The position numbers and the translations under genes were made by a program. From Epiperipatus broadwayi (Eukaryota > Onychophora > Udeonychophora > Euonychophora > Peripatidae), in NCBI GenBank assembly GCA_028023455.1, contig JAQFVV010006342.1, positions 1,635,001 through 1,699,000 of the forward strand: a stretch of DNA of 64,000 nucleotides. Direction: 5' to 3'. Below, in pieces: positions 10,720 to 23,200 of this stretch. The first letter of the stretch is position 1, and the number at the start of each line of letters is the position of its first letter. The notes beneath the pieces were generated by a model. That model was not told the DNA's origin. It worked only from the letters and a program-made list of their open reading frames with translations, and ran no database searches.

Positions 10720-13615
10720 ACCAGATCCACCTGCAATTCTTTATTTTTATTTTAACAGCTTAATATTAATATTTATTCTTGATACATTATTTTTATTATA
10801 TTCAGTCATTAATATCTATTATGTACTACATTTTCACTTTTTATTTCATGATTGTCTTGTCTTCTAAAACAATTGTGGAATAGACTGGCATTCAAGGAGA
10901 GGGGAGAATATCATTGATAGTATAACCATCAATGATACCTATGGCCAGATCGAGGTTATATGAAGCATAATGATGACATTTCCTGACCATAGCCCACCTC
11001 CATATTGTTGGAACAAACATCCACCATCCAAAGCATTTTATTTGTTTTGAGGATAAACCTCAGGTTTGTCCAACTATATAGGTTATATATTGCCAGCATG
11101 CTTGGATGACAGGTCATAAATCCAGTGCTTGAAATATCCCAAGCTAACTCCTATTCTTAATCAGGGGGTCCAATGCATTTAACTTAATACATTAGATATT
11201 TATACTCTTAAACTAATGGTGATGCAGTGACAAGAGAGAGAATAGATCAAATAACAATTAAGCAAACATTATTTATTAATACACACACAAATTTAATATA
11301 ACATAATAAACTTTACATAAAGAAAATGTACATGATTAAGTTAAGGCCAACATTTTAGGATATTCCTTTATTAAAGTTCTTATCATTCAAAAAAAATAGT
11401 GTCTAGACAGCTATTATTGAAAATATATTTACCTAGGTTTTTCATATTAATGTGACCCATTTCCTTTGGATTTTCCAACCAGTTAGCCTTTTGGTATCCA
11501 TCAATGGCCTCCTGTTTTTCCTTTGGTGTTTAGGCATTAGTTTCAGACATTGGTTTCAGGTGAGAACAGTTGTCTGAGGACTAGGGCATGAAGCCCAGTC
11601 AAACATTACTATGGCTTTTTAGCAATGCATGTTGCTAATCCTGCAGCTTCTGCATTGATATCTTCTGTGGCAGTAAGAATTGGCTTTACACTGCACTTAA
11701 ATTTCTGAATCTCTGAATGTCCAAATATCTGAATGAATCTGAACCTGTATATGAAACAGGAATGAATATAACAATAGCTAAGTTGCACTTTTATATCTAA
11801 CTCTCCCATTGTTTATTTCCTTATCATAGTTTTACTTTTTATCATAATTTAAATCTATTTTTTAATTAATTTTACATTTCTCTTTAATCTAATCATTTTT
11901 CTAGATTAATGTACTATCTTATCATTTTTATGCTGATGAGATAGCTTACATGGGTTTTTTTAAAAATTAATTCAATTATCAGCTTACTTTTTTTTTATCA
12001 GCCAGAAATCTTTCAAATTTAATTGCATTCCAAAAATTTCTTCTACAAATTAATTTTTATTCTGATTTTTCACATTTATTTAGTTTTAGATATTTATTCT
12101 TTTAATTTATTTCAATTTATAAAAAGGAAAGTATTTGTTATAAATATTTTTTTTTTCATTTTAGAATTTTCACTAAGATTTTATTTTCCCACCCTACTCT
12201 GAATAAATAGCTTTATTCTAAAAAATGAAGTGATCTTTTATTTTAATTCTATTTTTGCAATTCTTTTTTCTTAATAAATTTGATCCTATATTTTTAAATT
12301 ATAACCTATGTAACATAAATATATATGTTTTTTTTTAGAACATATATCTCACTAATGTTACAATAATGTATTAAAAAAAGTAAAGACAAACTCTGTTTGG
12401 TCAATAATTAAAATAAACTTTAATTATTAGTATTAATTTTAATATAAAAATAGTTTACAGTAGAATTTTTTAGTAAAAAGTATATATATATATATATTAT
12501 GGCAATTCAATATGTATGTATATATAAATTAAACAAAAAATAGTTAAAAGAATTTCAATAATGCCAATATTAAAATATGAAATAAAATTATAGATGGTAC
12601 TACTGTATAGAGAGTTTTGCCTGTTTTAATAAGTTATGATAAAGCATAAGAAATGGTGATCATGTGATGTTTAAAATATACTAAATAATTTTATCTTTAA
12701 AAAAAAGTCAATTGTTTTTAAAATATTTCTAAAACATATTCTTTGGTAAATCTGCTTACTTTAATTAATCAACAAATAAAGCATATGTGAAGTTTTACAT
12801 AGATAAAGAAAACAATAAAAAATGAAGTAATTAATGAGTTTGAACAACATAAAAACAAATATAGAAAAATATTTATAGAAAAATAAATGTATTTACAAAT
12901 AAATTTAAAAAAAAAAAACTCACTTGGAGACAGCAAGTCATACAACATTGTAAAGTTACTGCAAAAAATTATAAGCATGTCTTTTGTTAATATTAAAACT
13001 ACTATTAGAGAAAATCTAAGATAAATCACCATACATTTTAAATAAACTGAAATATCAAAACCATTCTCAACTAAATGATTCAGAAAGAATGAACCATTTG
13101 TCTATACATTTCTGGAAGAGATATTCTCCATCATTATACTTCTAACCAAGAATTAAACATCCTACATCAGGAATGATTCTTTGAAATTTTATTATTTAAT
13201 TTATTAAATGATTGCTTGTACTGAAAAGTTACTTCTAGCACATAATTAAAAAAAAACATATTGAAAATTAAAAAAATTTACACCTTTGAATGAACTTTAT
13301 TAATAAGGCAGTTGAATTTAAATGATACAGGTATATTTTTGCCTTAATATTTATAAATTTTAATTCATTTAAATATGCTTATTCAAAATTTAAATCAATA
13401 ATATTTAACTTTCTGTAATTACATTATCTTATTTTTTTTATTGCAAATCTTGCCATGTTAAAGACATTCATGAAATTTAAAGACATATATGTATGGATTA
13501 AATCTAATTTGTTTTAAAAGGAAGTTATTTTATTAATATTTTAAAATATATTTTTAACTTTAAATTTGTACATAGGTAGATAAAGCATTTTATGAAAGTA
13601 TTGTCTAGAAAAATA
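10720..13615. other. Non-coding DNA, no identified gene
   Basis: 10860-11800 is somewhat GC-richer and less repetitive than its surroundings but encodes no motif I can identify. A minus-strand 66-codon frame at 11609-11809 has ordinary amino-acid composition and could be an eroded exon or pseudogene; I cannot name it. 11830-13615 is AT-rich with (TA)n at 12483-12497. Confidence 0.45.
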
Positions 13616-13629
13616 TATATATATATATA

Positions 13630-13672
13630 TTGAGACAGATATGCTGTCCCTCATATGGCGGTCCGGTTACAA
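13630..13672 (+). mobile_element. 43-bp insertion in (TA)n with LTR-like termini
   Basis: A 43-bp unique block interrupts a (TA)n tract. It begins TTGAGACAG and ends GGTTACAA. The start forms a bulged stem (TGAGACAG pairing with CTGT and CTCA), the same layout as the 5' end of the gypsy-type LTR at 17577. The ends are also imperfect inverted repeats (TTGAGAC against TTGTAAC). It is probably an internally deleted solo LTR. Confidence 0.4.
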
Positions 13673-13689
13673 TATATATATATATATAA

Positions 13690-14750
13690 AATTAAGAAAC
13701 TTTAAAACACATTTGCTTTTCATTCTTGAACAAAAGAAGAAATAAAAAAGAGAATTTTAAATTAAGAAATCCTGAAACCTTGTCTAAACTTTCAGAATTA
13801 ATTATTTAATATAAATATTAGTATCATTACTTAAGTGCAGTAATTATATTATGAACATTATTTTTTATATTTCTTAGTATGTGTTGTTAATTAATTAATT
13901 AAAGTGTTTTATTATTAATTTATTAAACTATGATCTATTTTGGCATATGAATATTTGTTTTACTGAAGCTAATTTGGCTATATGTATATAAATGGACGGT
14001 AATGAATTTAAAGAATCTGGTGGAAAGGTGTATTCTTTAGTTTCATCCAAGATTAATGGGTATTATCTTAACACCCAATTTATAGCATGATATCCTTATA
14101 ATAATGTCACATTATATTTTGCAAAGTAATGATAAAGTTTTTCCATTAAATCATAATTTAATTAAACAAGATCATATCTTTCTCTTTGATTTTATTTAGC
14201 TTATTGAAATCAATATTCTTCTTGACACTTTGCATAATACTTTGAGTTAAACATGGTTATATCTTTGTTATTCTTTATCAACAAATTTATTCAGGTACAT
14301 ATAAAATATTGCATCAAGCTTTATGCTTTGATTCTTTCATAAATATTTATTCAATTATATTTTGTAACTTAATTGTGATTTTTGAATACAACTATATTTC
14401 CTGAAAACAAGATAAGATATTTATATATAAATAAAAAGTTTGACAATACTATAAGAGAACAAGATGATATTATAACTTCCCATATCTTAAAGTAACAGTC
14501 GTAAGAAATAATTAAACAATAATATTTAAAAATTGAAATAAATTATTAGCAAAAAATGATAAAGAAAATAATTAAATTCATATGATAGTGCAGTTGAAAA
14601 AGACAGAAAATAAAACATTTATAGACAAAAAAGGTTATATAAAAAAAGTAATTATTGTCGACCAAAAGTAATTCATAAAAGCTGATTTTCAAAGTCTGTG
14701 TGTGATATTAAAAAAATTAGTAAATTTAAATTTTGAAAACCTAGAATATG
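13690..14750. other. AT-rich non-coding DNA
   Basis: No gene or repeat family was recognised. Confidence 0.5.
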
Positions 14751-15960
14751 AGTTATCATGCAAAATGAAAACAGCAGAAACAAGATAAAGCAATTGGGAA
14801 AAAAAATGCCTAACTTTGAAAGGAAGATGGACCAAATGCTGCAATTATTTATGCAAAATATAAAAGATATGAAGCCGGATATGGGTAATAAAATGAAGAA
14901 TGCTCAAATATAAACAAAAAATGAGACTTAAGTGGTAAGATAGATAAAGAAATAAAAGATTTTAATTAAAAAGCGAACAATAATATTCAATGTATGAGTA
15001 TCAAAATGAATTAAAGTAATCTGAAACAGAAGAGATCATCTAAGAAAGGGAAATGAAATTACACAAGGCAGAATAAGAATAAAATAAAAAACAAAAGAAC
15101 CCACAAAGTTCAGAAAGTAGAAGGAACAGTGAAAAAAATCATTCTATGAGAGAACTTAGAATGTATACCTGCATTATACTATAGATTAGTCTAAACTTCA
15201 CATTGATGCAATGGTTGTGGAGTAGTTTAAATTGGCATATTGCAGAAAATTCTAAAACTGATAGGAGACTATGAAAGAATCTAGAAATGATCAACTGAAA
15301 CAATAAATAGTAAAAATTTTGCAGAAAACAATGCAAATACAACTAAAGTGTTACATATTATAATGAATAAAATTAGTGAAGATCTGGATTTAATTCAAGA
15401 ATATAAAATGGATAAATTGAAAATGAGAAAATTCTATAATAATAATATTGCAATGGGAAAACTCTCACATTTATCTAACCATGAGACCATATGCCATTGT
15501 GGAAAAGTGTTTAATAAATGAGTTCTTGAAGGAATTTAAAGTTGATGTGGTGCTAAATCCCTCAAATATTGAAAGAAAAATCATAAAAAAAATATCATTA
15601 CAGAAAATTTCCAAAGTACATTAAATATTGCCATGATACTTTACCAGTTGTTAAATATCTGCTAGTACTATGCAAAAAAAAAAATACTAATGTAGATAAT
15701 AATAATAAATGTAAAATAAATTTATACATGCAAATAATAATGTGATATTGCAAATAAGTCTAACATAAATGCAGAAACTAGAAATAAAAATATAACTATA
15801 GAAGCTGTGAATAAAAATATGAATATACTAAGCCATAAATGAAAAAAATGACACACAAATTACAAAAGAAGGTAATATTTAAAAATAGACAAAAATACTT
15901 AAAAAAACTTTCAAAATTAAGATATGAAGACCATCTACAAATAATATGTAACATTTGATC
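14750..15960 (+). pseudogene. Decayed LINE 5' part, possible coiled-coil ORF1
   Basis: The plus strand is purine-rich. Around 14790-14910 it reads as a charged heptad-like segment rich in Lys, Glu, Met and Gln (for example KMDQMLQLFMQNIKDM), resembling coiled-coil ORF1 proteins of LINEs. Stops are frequent. It lies upstream of the endonuclease remnant at 16.35 kb in the same orientation and may belong to the same insertion. Weak evidence only. Confidence 0.3.
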
Positions 15961-16344
15961 AAAAGTTCCTAATGCTTTGTAGGATAGAATGTTGATTCAT
16001 TAAAAGCTAATTATTGTTTCTGATAAAGTCTTTTCTGTCTCTTTTCCTTCTTTAGTCACTTAAGTTATTGTATAGCTCAGTTGTCATAAGCTTTCATACG
16101 ATCAGGCATCTCCTTATACTAACTATGATAATGGGATTGTGTGTTTATGCAAATATTTTCATTCTTTGACTACTGATAAGCATTTCTGACTTCAATTCTC
16201 TTTTACCTGAGAATTGGGTGTAAAAGTCTATCTGACATAATCTAGTTAGGTTGCACATCCAGAAGATTACTCGTTACAGTGTAGAAATAACAAACAACAA
16301 TAATAATATCAGTAGTAATAAAACAGGAGGCATTTTTTCTAAAT

Positions 16345-16925
16345 ACAGATATGTGGAATCTGTGAACTTTATTTGATACAACATCTTCAAGACTAGAATA
16401 GAGAACTGCACTTGTGGCTAAGGAGCTGTAAAAATTTAAGATTATATAACTACTCTTAATGAAACTTGTCTCCCAAAAATAGTTTATTAGAACAAAAAAA
16501 CAGGTCATTAGTGAAAGAAGACATGATATTGAATTTGTTGTAAAGTCAAATTTAGTATCTTCAATTCTTCATTGTATCAATGAAAACCTAATAATGTTAA
16601 AAGATTGATTTTTTCTTCTTAGAGACTTTAATGCATTTGTTGGGAATAAATAGCAGATTTTGACCAATAATTATTGAAAATAATGATATTAATTCAGTAA
16701 ATTCAAATGCTTTGTTATTGTTGATCGTTTACACAATACATGGAGTGACTATCACAGATATTTTGATTAGGCAAAAAACTGCTATAAAGGGAATATTATA
16801 CATCCTAGCTCAAAACAATGGCATTTTATTAACAGTTAAAAGTCAGAATATATGTGAGCATTTACAAGTACAGATTATGGACAGATCGTAGATTAATACA
16901 TTCCAAGATTAAAATAATAATTGCA
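16345..16925 (+). pseudogene. Decayed LINE apurinic-type endonuclease domain
   Basis: Three-frame reading of the plus strand recovers the order of an APE-like LINE endonuclease. A WN-x2-TLFD start leads to RTALVAKEL (about 16400), a LNETCLP segment with the catalytic-type glutamate, and RDFNAFVGN (GDFNARVG-type) near 16625. An N-rich LLL segment, HPSSKQWHFI near 16805, and a TDYGQIVD-like block corresponding to TDHRLI near 16875 follow. Stops and frameshifts are numerous. The family is the same as the minus-strand remnant at 34.8-36.4 kb and differs from the RTE elements of the window. The reverse transcriptase part is absent downstream. Confidence 0.6.
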
Positions 16926-16929
16926 TTAT

Positions 16930-17254
16930 AATATAGACATTATTTCAATCATATTCAACAGCTATTAAACATTAACATTAATTTTGATCTTCATTATATT
17001 TGCAATACCTTTGTACAGCTTTCTTTATTAAAATTCATTTATTTTGACATTCATTTCATTCTCAATCAATGTTCACAGTTTCATTTCTATAAATTATTTC
17101 ATAATTTATCTTTTATTTTACATAAAATATTCAGTGATTACTTAAATATAATATTCATTTCAATAAAATAATACTTTTTAAAAATATATACTTTGCATAA
17201 TCTCTCTCTTGCTCTCTCTCTCCCCCCTTCTTTCTCTCTCTTCATATATATATA
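16930..17254. other. AT-rich spacer and (CT)n microsatellite
   Basis: A pyrimidine-rich (CT)n microsatellite lies at about 17201-17242, followed by (TA)n at 17243-17254. Nothing coding was seen. Confidence 0.6.
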
Positions 17255-17503
17255 TTAAAATACAAAAAAATTCACATAAATTATAGTTATTTTATTAAAA
17301 GTACTTTTGACTATACATCTTGTAGTCATTATCAACTATATAACATTGAATAATCAAAACGAGACATCATTTTACAATACCATAGTTCAATTTAGTTTAG
17401 TTCTCCCACAAATCTGTTATTTTAACATTTGATGATTTCTTGAAATCAACATAGCCTCTTTTATAAAATAACTATAATTTATGTGAATTTTACTGTATTT
17501 TAA
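17255..17503. mobile_element. MITE with about 46-bp terminal inverted repeats
   Basis: The arms 17255-17299 and 17458-17503 are nearly perfect reverse complements (starting TTAAAATACA, with TTCACATAAATTATAG inside). They enclose about 160 bp without coding potential. TA tracts flank both ends, so a TA target is likely. It resembles a Tc1/mariner-type or other TA-inserting MITE; superfamily not determined. Confidence 0.65.
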
Positions 17504-17973
17504 TATATATATTGATTTGAATATTACATATATTTTGGAAGGAATACAGATATCAAAACTAACTTATATATATATATTGTGACAGAATGGGTTCAAACCC
17601 AGTCACAAATAAAGCATTTAATTGGTAGTCATATATATATATGTAAAGATATATTTAATATTTAATTTTGTTATTACGTGGTGGTTATAAATACATAAAC
17701 ATGGGGGGGGGAGGAATTCTGTCATTTTTAATGATATATATGTGTGTGTGATAAATGCGTGTATAAATGAATTAAGTAGTGAAAAGAGAGAAATGAGATT
17801 TTTTTGTTTCATGTTGAAAAAACTAGAGTTTTCTGGCAGAACGGGATTTTAATGTCTGTTATATTAAAACAGAAAGTATGACACGAGTTATCACACTTCT
17901 ACGGATCTGGTTATTTCACCTTGAAGATCGGAAGTGAGGTAAAAAAGGAGCTTCTAGAAACAATGAAGGGGGC

Positions 17974-17981
17974 TATAAAAG
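17974..17981 (+). promoter_or_regulatory. TATA box of 5' LTR
   Basis: TATAAAAG sits in a GC-richer context and is conserved at the same place in the 3' LTR (24034-24041). It is the likely core promoter of the element. Confidence 0.5.
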
Positions 17982-18360
17982 CGAGCCACCCACAATGCAT
18001 AGGATCTTTTTCCGGCAGAGCTACAATAGTAAACAACTCAATGAGTGAATATTTAAAACTATATAATGGCGGTTTCAACAGACATGTCAGGGTAAGAAAA
18101 GCCACATCGGATTCAAGCCCCTGATCCCAACTTACTGCAGCTGCCTCCATAAAACCAGGATTCCTCGAATAACACATAATTCCAGCATGGAATCAAATAA
18201 ACCTCATCAGCCAACGGACATAGAAAAATCTAAGATCACTACCTTGAATGGCCTAATTACCTGAGGAACGGAACTATAGAACAATAAAATAAATAAAAAT
18301 TGCTTCTGCTACTTCCCGGGAAAGCAGGTAAAGAACTCTTATTATTAATCTGTTAAAAAT

Positions 18361-18680
18361 CTTCTTTATAAAAAAGAAATTTTTGTGTTTTTATAATCAG
18401 TGAAGGTGACTTGTGAAATAACTTTATGATAATTCTTTAAAGCGTCGCTCTGTTATGGATGTACGAAAGCAACGAGGGTTAAAAGTTACATGATACAAAC
18501 TTTCGTAGTATCGATTTTATCTTCTTTATAAAAAAGAAATTTTTGTGTTTTTATATTCAGTGAAGGTGACTTGTGAAATAACTTTATGATAATTCTTTAA
18601 AGCATCGCTCCGTTATGGATGTACGAAAGCAATGAGGGTTAAAAGTCACATGATACAAACTTTCGTAGTATCAATTTTCG
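18361..18680 (+). repeat. 160-bp tandem duplication specific to 5' LTR
   Basis: Units 18361-18520 and 18521-18680 differ by a few bases. The 3' LTR has a single unit, so the duplication arose after or during integration, or was lost from the 3' copy. Confidence 0.85.
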
Positions 18681-19230
18681 CTACTTAAGATATGTTGTGA
18701 GATCTATGAGAGAATGACGTATGATTGCGATAAAAAAAAAGGAAAAATGACAGAGTGCTAAATATATTTTTTTTTTATTCAATAAACATATATCAAGAAA
18801 GTAAAGTACTGACTCAGTTTGATTGTTTATAAAATCATTTTATTTGGTTTAGGATTGTTTAGATATTTTTAGACTTAAAAATAGAAATAAAAGTGAACTC
18901 TTTACCCCATTCATAGCTATTCATGGCTATGACATCACCCGACCATGAGACTGAGCTAGCTGGTGGTCAAAACCTCTCTCACATTCCGTAAATAGTATTC
19001 TTGTTGGTGATATATCTACTTCGTGTAATACTTATATCCGTATAAGTTTGGCGCTTGGTGTCCTTGGACGACCATAAATACACGTTAGGGATATATCACA
19101 ATTGCAAGAATGACCACAAGTTTAAATAATATTTTTTAGGTTGAATTAATTAATTAAATATTAATACTCTTCATACATATTTGATAGTACATATGTGTCT
19201 AGTGACAGGTAAATACGGGTTTTGTTATAA

Positions 19231-19250
19231 TGACGTCCCAACTAAAGGGC
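19231..19250 (+). promoter_or_regulatory. Candidate primer binding site (tRNA-Lys-like)
   Basis: Directly after the LTR, TGACGTCCCAACTAAAGGGC resembles the tRNA-Lys-type primer site pattern TGGCG-CCCAAC with several changes. Position and the CCCAAC core support it; the mismatches lower confidence. Confidence 0.4.
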
Positions 19251-19302
19251 TTCGAAGAGAAGTAGAATGGGTGGGGAGAGTTATGAGATATTAGAAATAC
19301 AT

Positions 19303-19626
19303 TAACAAAGCGATATTTGTTTATAGTATTGCGAGAAAAGCATTTATAGGTTTTTAAATAGAGAAGTCAAACGCAAATCACTTTAAATAGATTAAGGTAC
19401 ATTTGTTTTGTATATATATCGCTCAATTAGTTTAAATAAATTAAAATACATGCTATTTTCTTGTTAAATCCGTTATCAAAGTGATATTTAGTTGGATTAT
19501 TACGGGAAAAATGTTTGTATATATAAATAGATGGTTCAAATGCGAATCACTGTAAATAGATTAAAGTACATTTGTTTGGCATATATATATATATATATCG
19601 CTTGGATCATTTTAAATAAAGGAAGT
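19303..19626 (+). repeat. Diverged tandem repeat in gypsy-like leader
   Basis: Two units of roughly 160-165 bp (about 19303-19462 and 19463-19626) share blocks such as CACTTTAAATAGATTAA against CACTGTAAATAGATTAA, and TATATATCGCT. They lie between the primer site and gag, where packaging or translation signals would be expected. No frame is encoded. Confidence 0.6.
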
Positions 19627-19797
19627 GAAGTGGGCCAAGAATAGGTAATCCGTGATTATGTTGGTTGGTGGATGAGGTTTCGAGAGTAAAGGGGCTAACA
19701 GGAGCGCAGGGCAGGGTGCTGGGATGGGGGAGTGGGTCTGAGACATCCAATCAGAGATAGAAAACCCAAAGAAATAAATTAAAAATAATATATAAGG

Positions 19798-20222
19798 GTG
19801 AGAGAGATGGAGAGAAAAGGAAATGAGATGGTTAAAATACAGATATTCAAAGGAAAAAAGGGGGGAAAGCCCGGGGAACATCTAAAAAGTTTAAAAAGAT
19901 ACTTTTACAGATATGAGATGGGAGAAAGTGATAAAATAATAGTGGCCCACAGCCACTTTCAGGAGCACGCCTGGGATTGGTGGGGGTCACTAATGATGAA
20001 GCCAAAGACGTTTGGAGTATGAGAGGGCTATAAACAAAATATTCTGGAGTGAGGAACTTCAGGAATGGATCAAAGCCCATATCACTCAGAAAAGGTTTAA
20101 GGAGGAAGGGAAAGAGACACATGTCCAGTTCTTCAGATGTCAGGTTGGCACAACTGAGGGAATTGTAATTTGTCTGAAAAAACATTTTAAGGATTGTATG
20201 CAGAAATCTGCCATGCGAAGTA
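19798..20222 (+). pseudogene. gag remnant of gypsy-like element
   Basis: The first frame (74 codons, 19798-20022) begins near an ATG and carries a capsid-like start: IFKGKKGGKPGEHL followed by an aromatic segment and HAWDWW. After a frameshift near 20010 the next frame continues with an IKAHITQKRF-type capsid segment to about 20266. Gag would form the particle and bind RNA. No CCHC zinc knuckle is visible before the protease. The reading frame is broken at least twice, so no complete Gag can be made from this copy. Confidence 0.6.
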
Positions 20223-23200
20223 ATGATAAGCATAGGGGATACATTAAGGAAAAGTCTAAAGGAGGTTGATAGAGTACTAGGACAATTAGAGATCAGCGAA
20301 CAGTGGCGAAAGAAAATGAAAGAAGAAAACTGGGACCAGAAGGGGGAAGAGAGGTGCATGAGAAACCTGATATGTTCTGATAAGGAATGGATTCCTAAAT
20401 ATGCAAGTGTGGGCTGTCCAAAAATCAAAATAGAGATTGCTGGGAGGCAGGCTGAGGCATTGGTGGATTCTGGCAGCCAGATCTCTGTGATGTCTGAGGA
20501 AGTGTTTACACAAATCATCGACTGTCAGACTAGCATACGGACTCTACCCATTAAACCCATCCAAATCAGAATGGCATATAATAAAATGGCTAGGGTTGAA
20601 CCCAAGCAGGTATGGATGGATCTTCATATCAATGGAACACCATTTCCTCACGTCTTTCTAATTATGAAAAATCTGATACATGACATATTGATAAGAACAG
20701 ATTTCTTGAAACGGTATCGATGTGCAATAGATTTTAAAACCAGTCGGTTCACATGTGAAGGGGAAGCTACCAAGTTTACCACAGCACAGTTACATCAATC
20801 AATAGGAGTAATCCAGACAGAAGGGAAAGAGAGCGATATTGAAGAGAAAATCCACGAGATAATTGTGGCAAACAAAGAGGAGGAGGCTTTCAGGCAGACA
20901 TTATATCAATATCATCAAGTATTTTCAGAAGTACCAGGCATAATACTGAGTTTTGAACAACGCATCAAACTGAGGCAGGACCAGCCCTTGCAATCACGCT
21001 CATATCCTGTGCCATACCAATATAGGGAGGAGGTAACAAAACAAATAAACCAGATGATAGAATGGGAAATAATATCTAAATGTTCGTCACCATATTGTAA
21101 CCCTCTAGTGGTGGTTAAGAAGAGTGGGGCTATTAGATTATGTCTGGATGCGAGACAATTGAACCAGGCAACAATTCCAGACTGTAACATTCCACCTCCG
21201 CTACATGAGTTATTGGGAGGATTCAAGGGTAAGCGGGTATTCTCAACATTTGACCTGACGGCCAGTTACTGGCATATCCAGCTCCACCCAGAGGACCAGC
21301 AATATACAGCTTTTCGGTATGGAGGATACTCATACCAATTTAACAGAATGCCATTTGGGCTCGTAAATAGTGGGGCTGGTTTGTTAAGGTGTCTGGACCA
21401 AATGTTGGTGGATGAGATCAAGAAACGCATAACGATGTATGTCGATGATGTATTAATAGCCTCATCCAGTATTGAGGAGCATCAAAAAGATGTTGAGATG
21501 TTTCTTCGGGAATGTCAGAATAAGGGTATCAAAATCAATTTAAAAAAAGTACTATGATGAAAGATGAAGTTACATTCTTGGGTCACTTGGTGGGAGCTCA
21601 GGGGATGAAAACCCACCCAGACAAGGTATCGGCCATCAAGGAGTTTTCTAAACCTAAATCTCAAAAGCAGGTACGGTCATTCTTGGGTCTTTGTTACTTC
21701 TACAATCGATTCCATAAGCAATTGGCTGAATGGACAGATCCTTTGGTTAGATTATTGAGAAAAGGTGCACCTTGGAAATGGGATCAAGAACAGGAGAGGG
21801 CTCTCGAAGATATAAAGAAGAGATTTACTAGACAAGTTATGCTTTCTTTTCCGGATTTTACCAAACCGTTTGTGGTACAAACAGATAGCAGTGGGTATGG
21901 TTTGGGGGCTACACTGTCACAAATACAGGAAGGAAATCAAATAGGAGTGCTGTATTTCATCAGCAGATTACTCAAGGGGCCCGAATTAAATTACTCCACT
22001 ACAGAAAAGGAAGCGCTGGCGATTATCTGGGCATTTCAGAAGTTTCGCCATTTTTGTTGGGGTCAGAAGTCATCATAACGACTGATCATAAGAGCCTCGA
22101 GTTTATAAATCAGTTACCTCACCAACAGCCGGTTGATCCGTTGGAGCTTGTTGTTGCAGGAGTATAATTATACCGTTCAATATTGTAAGGGTCCAGAGAA
22201 TATTGTGGCAGATATTTTCAGCCAGAATCCATCTGGTCACCATCCTGATTATCCGGGTGTGGAGAATCTGTATATTGCCAGTATGGATACAGTAAGGAAC
22301 AAGAGGGTTGAAGAGGACCTGGCTCATTTGGAAGATTGGCAGCATCAAGATGAACAATTAAGGGAGATAATCAAACAAATAGGAAAGGGAACAAATGATG
22401 AGAGCTCAACAAAGACAGGAAAGGAAACAAGGTACCGGCTTCACAAAAATATTCTACAGTACCGGACACATGATGATCCAGAGCAGTGGAAACCAGTTAT
22501 ACCTCCTACATTGTGGAAAGAGGTGACAAGTTATGTCCACCAACTATATGGCCATTATGGGGCTTTAAAAACAGAGCATTTGGTTTGAAAATGGTTTTAC
22601 TGGCCGAACATCCATGCATCAGTTTTGAACATGTTAAGGGATTGTGAAAGTTGTCAGAGAACCAAACCAGCAAACCGGAATTATGCAGCTCCCATACTGT
22701 CAATAATACCAAATAGACCACAAGAAATGATAGCATTAGATTTTTATGGCCCTCTGCCGGCATTCAATAAAAAAAATATCTTCTCGTCACGTACGATTTA
22801 TTCTCAAAATACGTGTCAGCATATCCTATTGCGCAGGCGAACGCGAAGAATGCCATCAAAATGCTAGAAGGCAGACATTTTACAGAGACTGGAAAACCCA
22901 AGAGCATATTGTCTGACCATGGTACTCCCTTCATGTCCAAGGAATGGCGCAAGTGGATCCAACAACAAAGGATTAGTCATAATTTTACCTCTATCAGGAA
23001 CCCGCAATCCAACCCTTGCGAACGAGTAATGAGGGAGTTGGGGCATTTGTTTCGCATGTATACGGGCATGAATCATAAAGGCTGGGTTAAATGGACTCCT
23101 CGAGTGGTGGATTTCATAAACTGGAACATAAATAAATCCAGCAGGTTTGCTCCATTTCGCCTCCAATTTGGACAGCACATACCATGTCAGATAAAGACTT

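Larger units (their letters stand above)
17577..19230 (+). repeat. 5' LTR of gypsy-like element
   Basis: It starts TTGTGACA and ends TGTTATAA, imperfect inverted ends. It matches 23625-25126 but is about 150 bp longer owing to an internal tandem duplication. The first 32 bp form a palindrome with 13-bp stems. Short open frames on the opposite strand (about 17911-18177) recur in the other LTR but have no motif and are not called as genes. Confidence 0.9.

Noticed and set aside
11570-11605. CTGAGGA then a GGGC/GCCC hairpin, hammerhead-like
   Set aside because: The sequence after the stem is TCAAAC, not the required GAAA core.
11930-11945. CTGATGAGATAG string resembling a hammerhead ribozyme core
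   Set aside because: No GAAAC partner or helix arrangement follows.
12769-13032. Hydrophobic 87-codon minus-strand frame
   Set aside because: Low-complexity AT-rich translation rich in Phe, Ile and Leu; not a supported membrane protein.
17911-18177. Antisense open frames in both LTRs
   Set aside because: Non-conserved by codon pattern, no motif; differences between LTRs are not biased to third positions as far as I can judge.
19847-20518. 223-codon minus-strand frame
   Set aside because: Antisense of gag and protease of the gypsy-like element; no independent motif.
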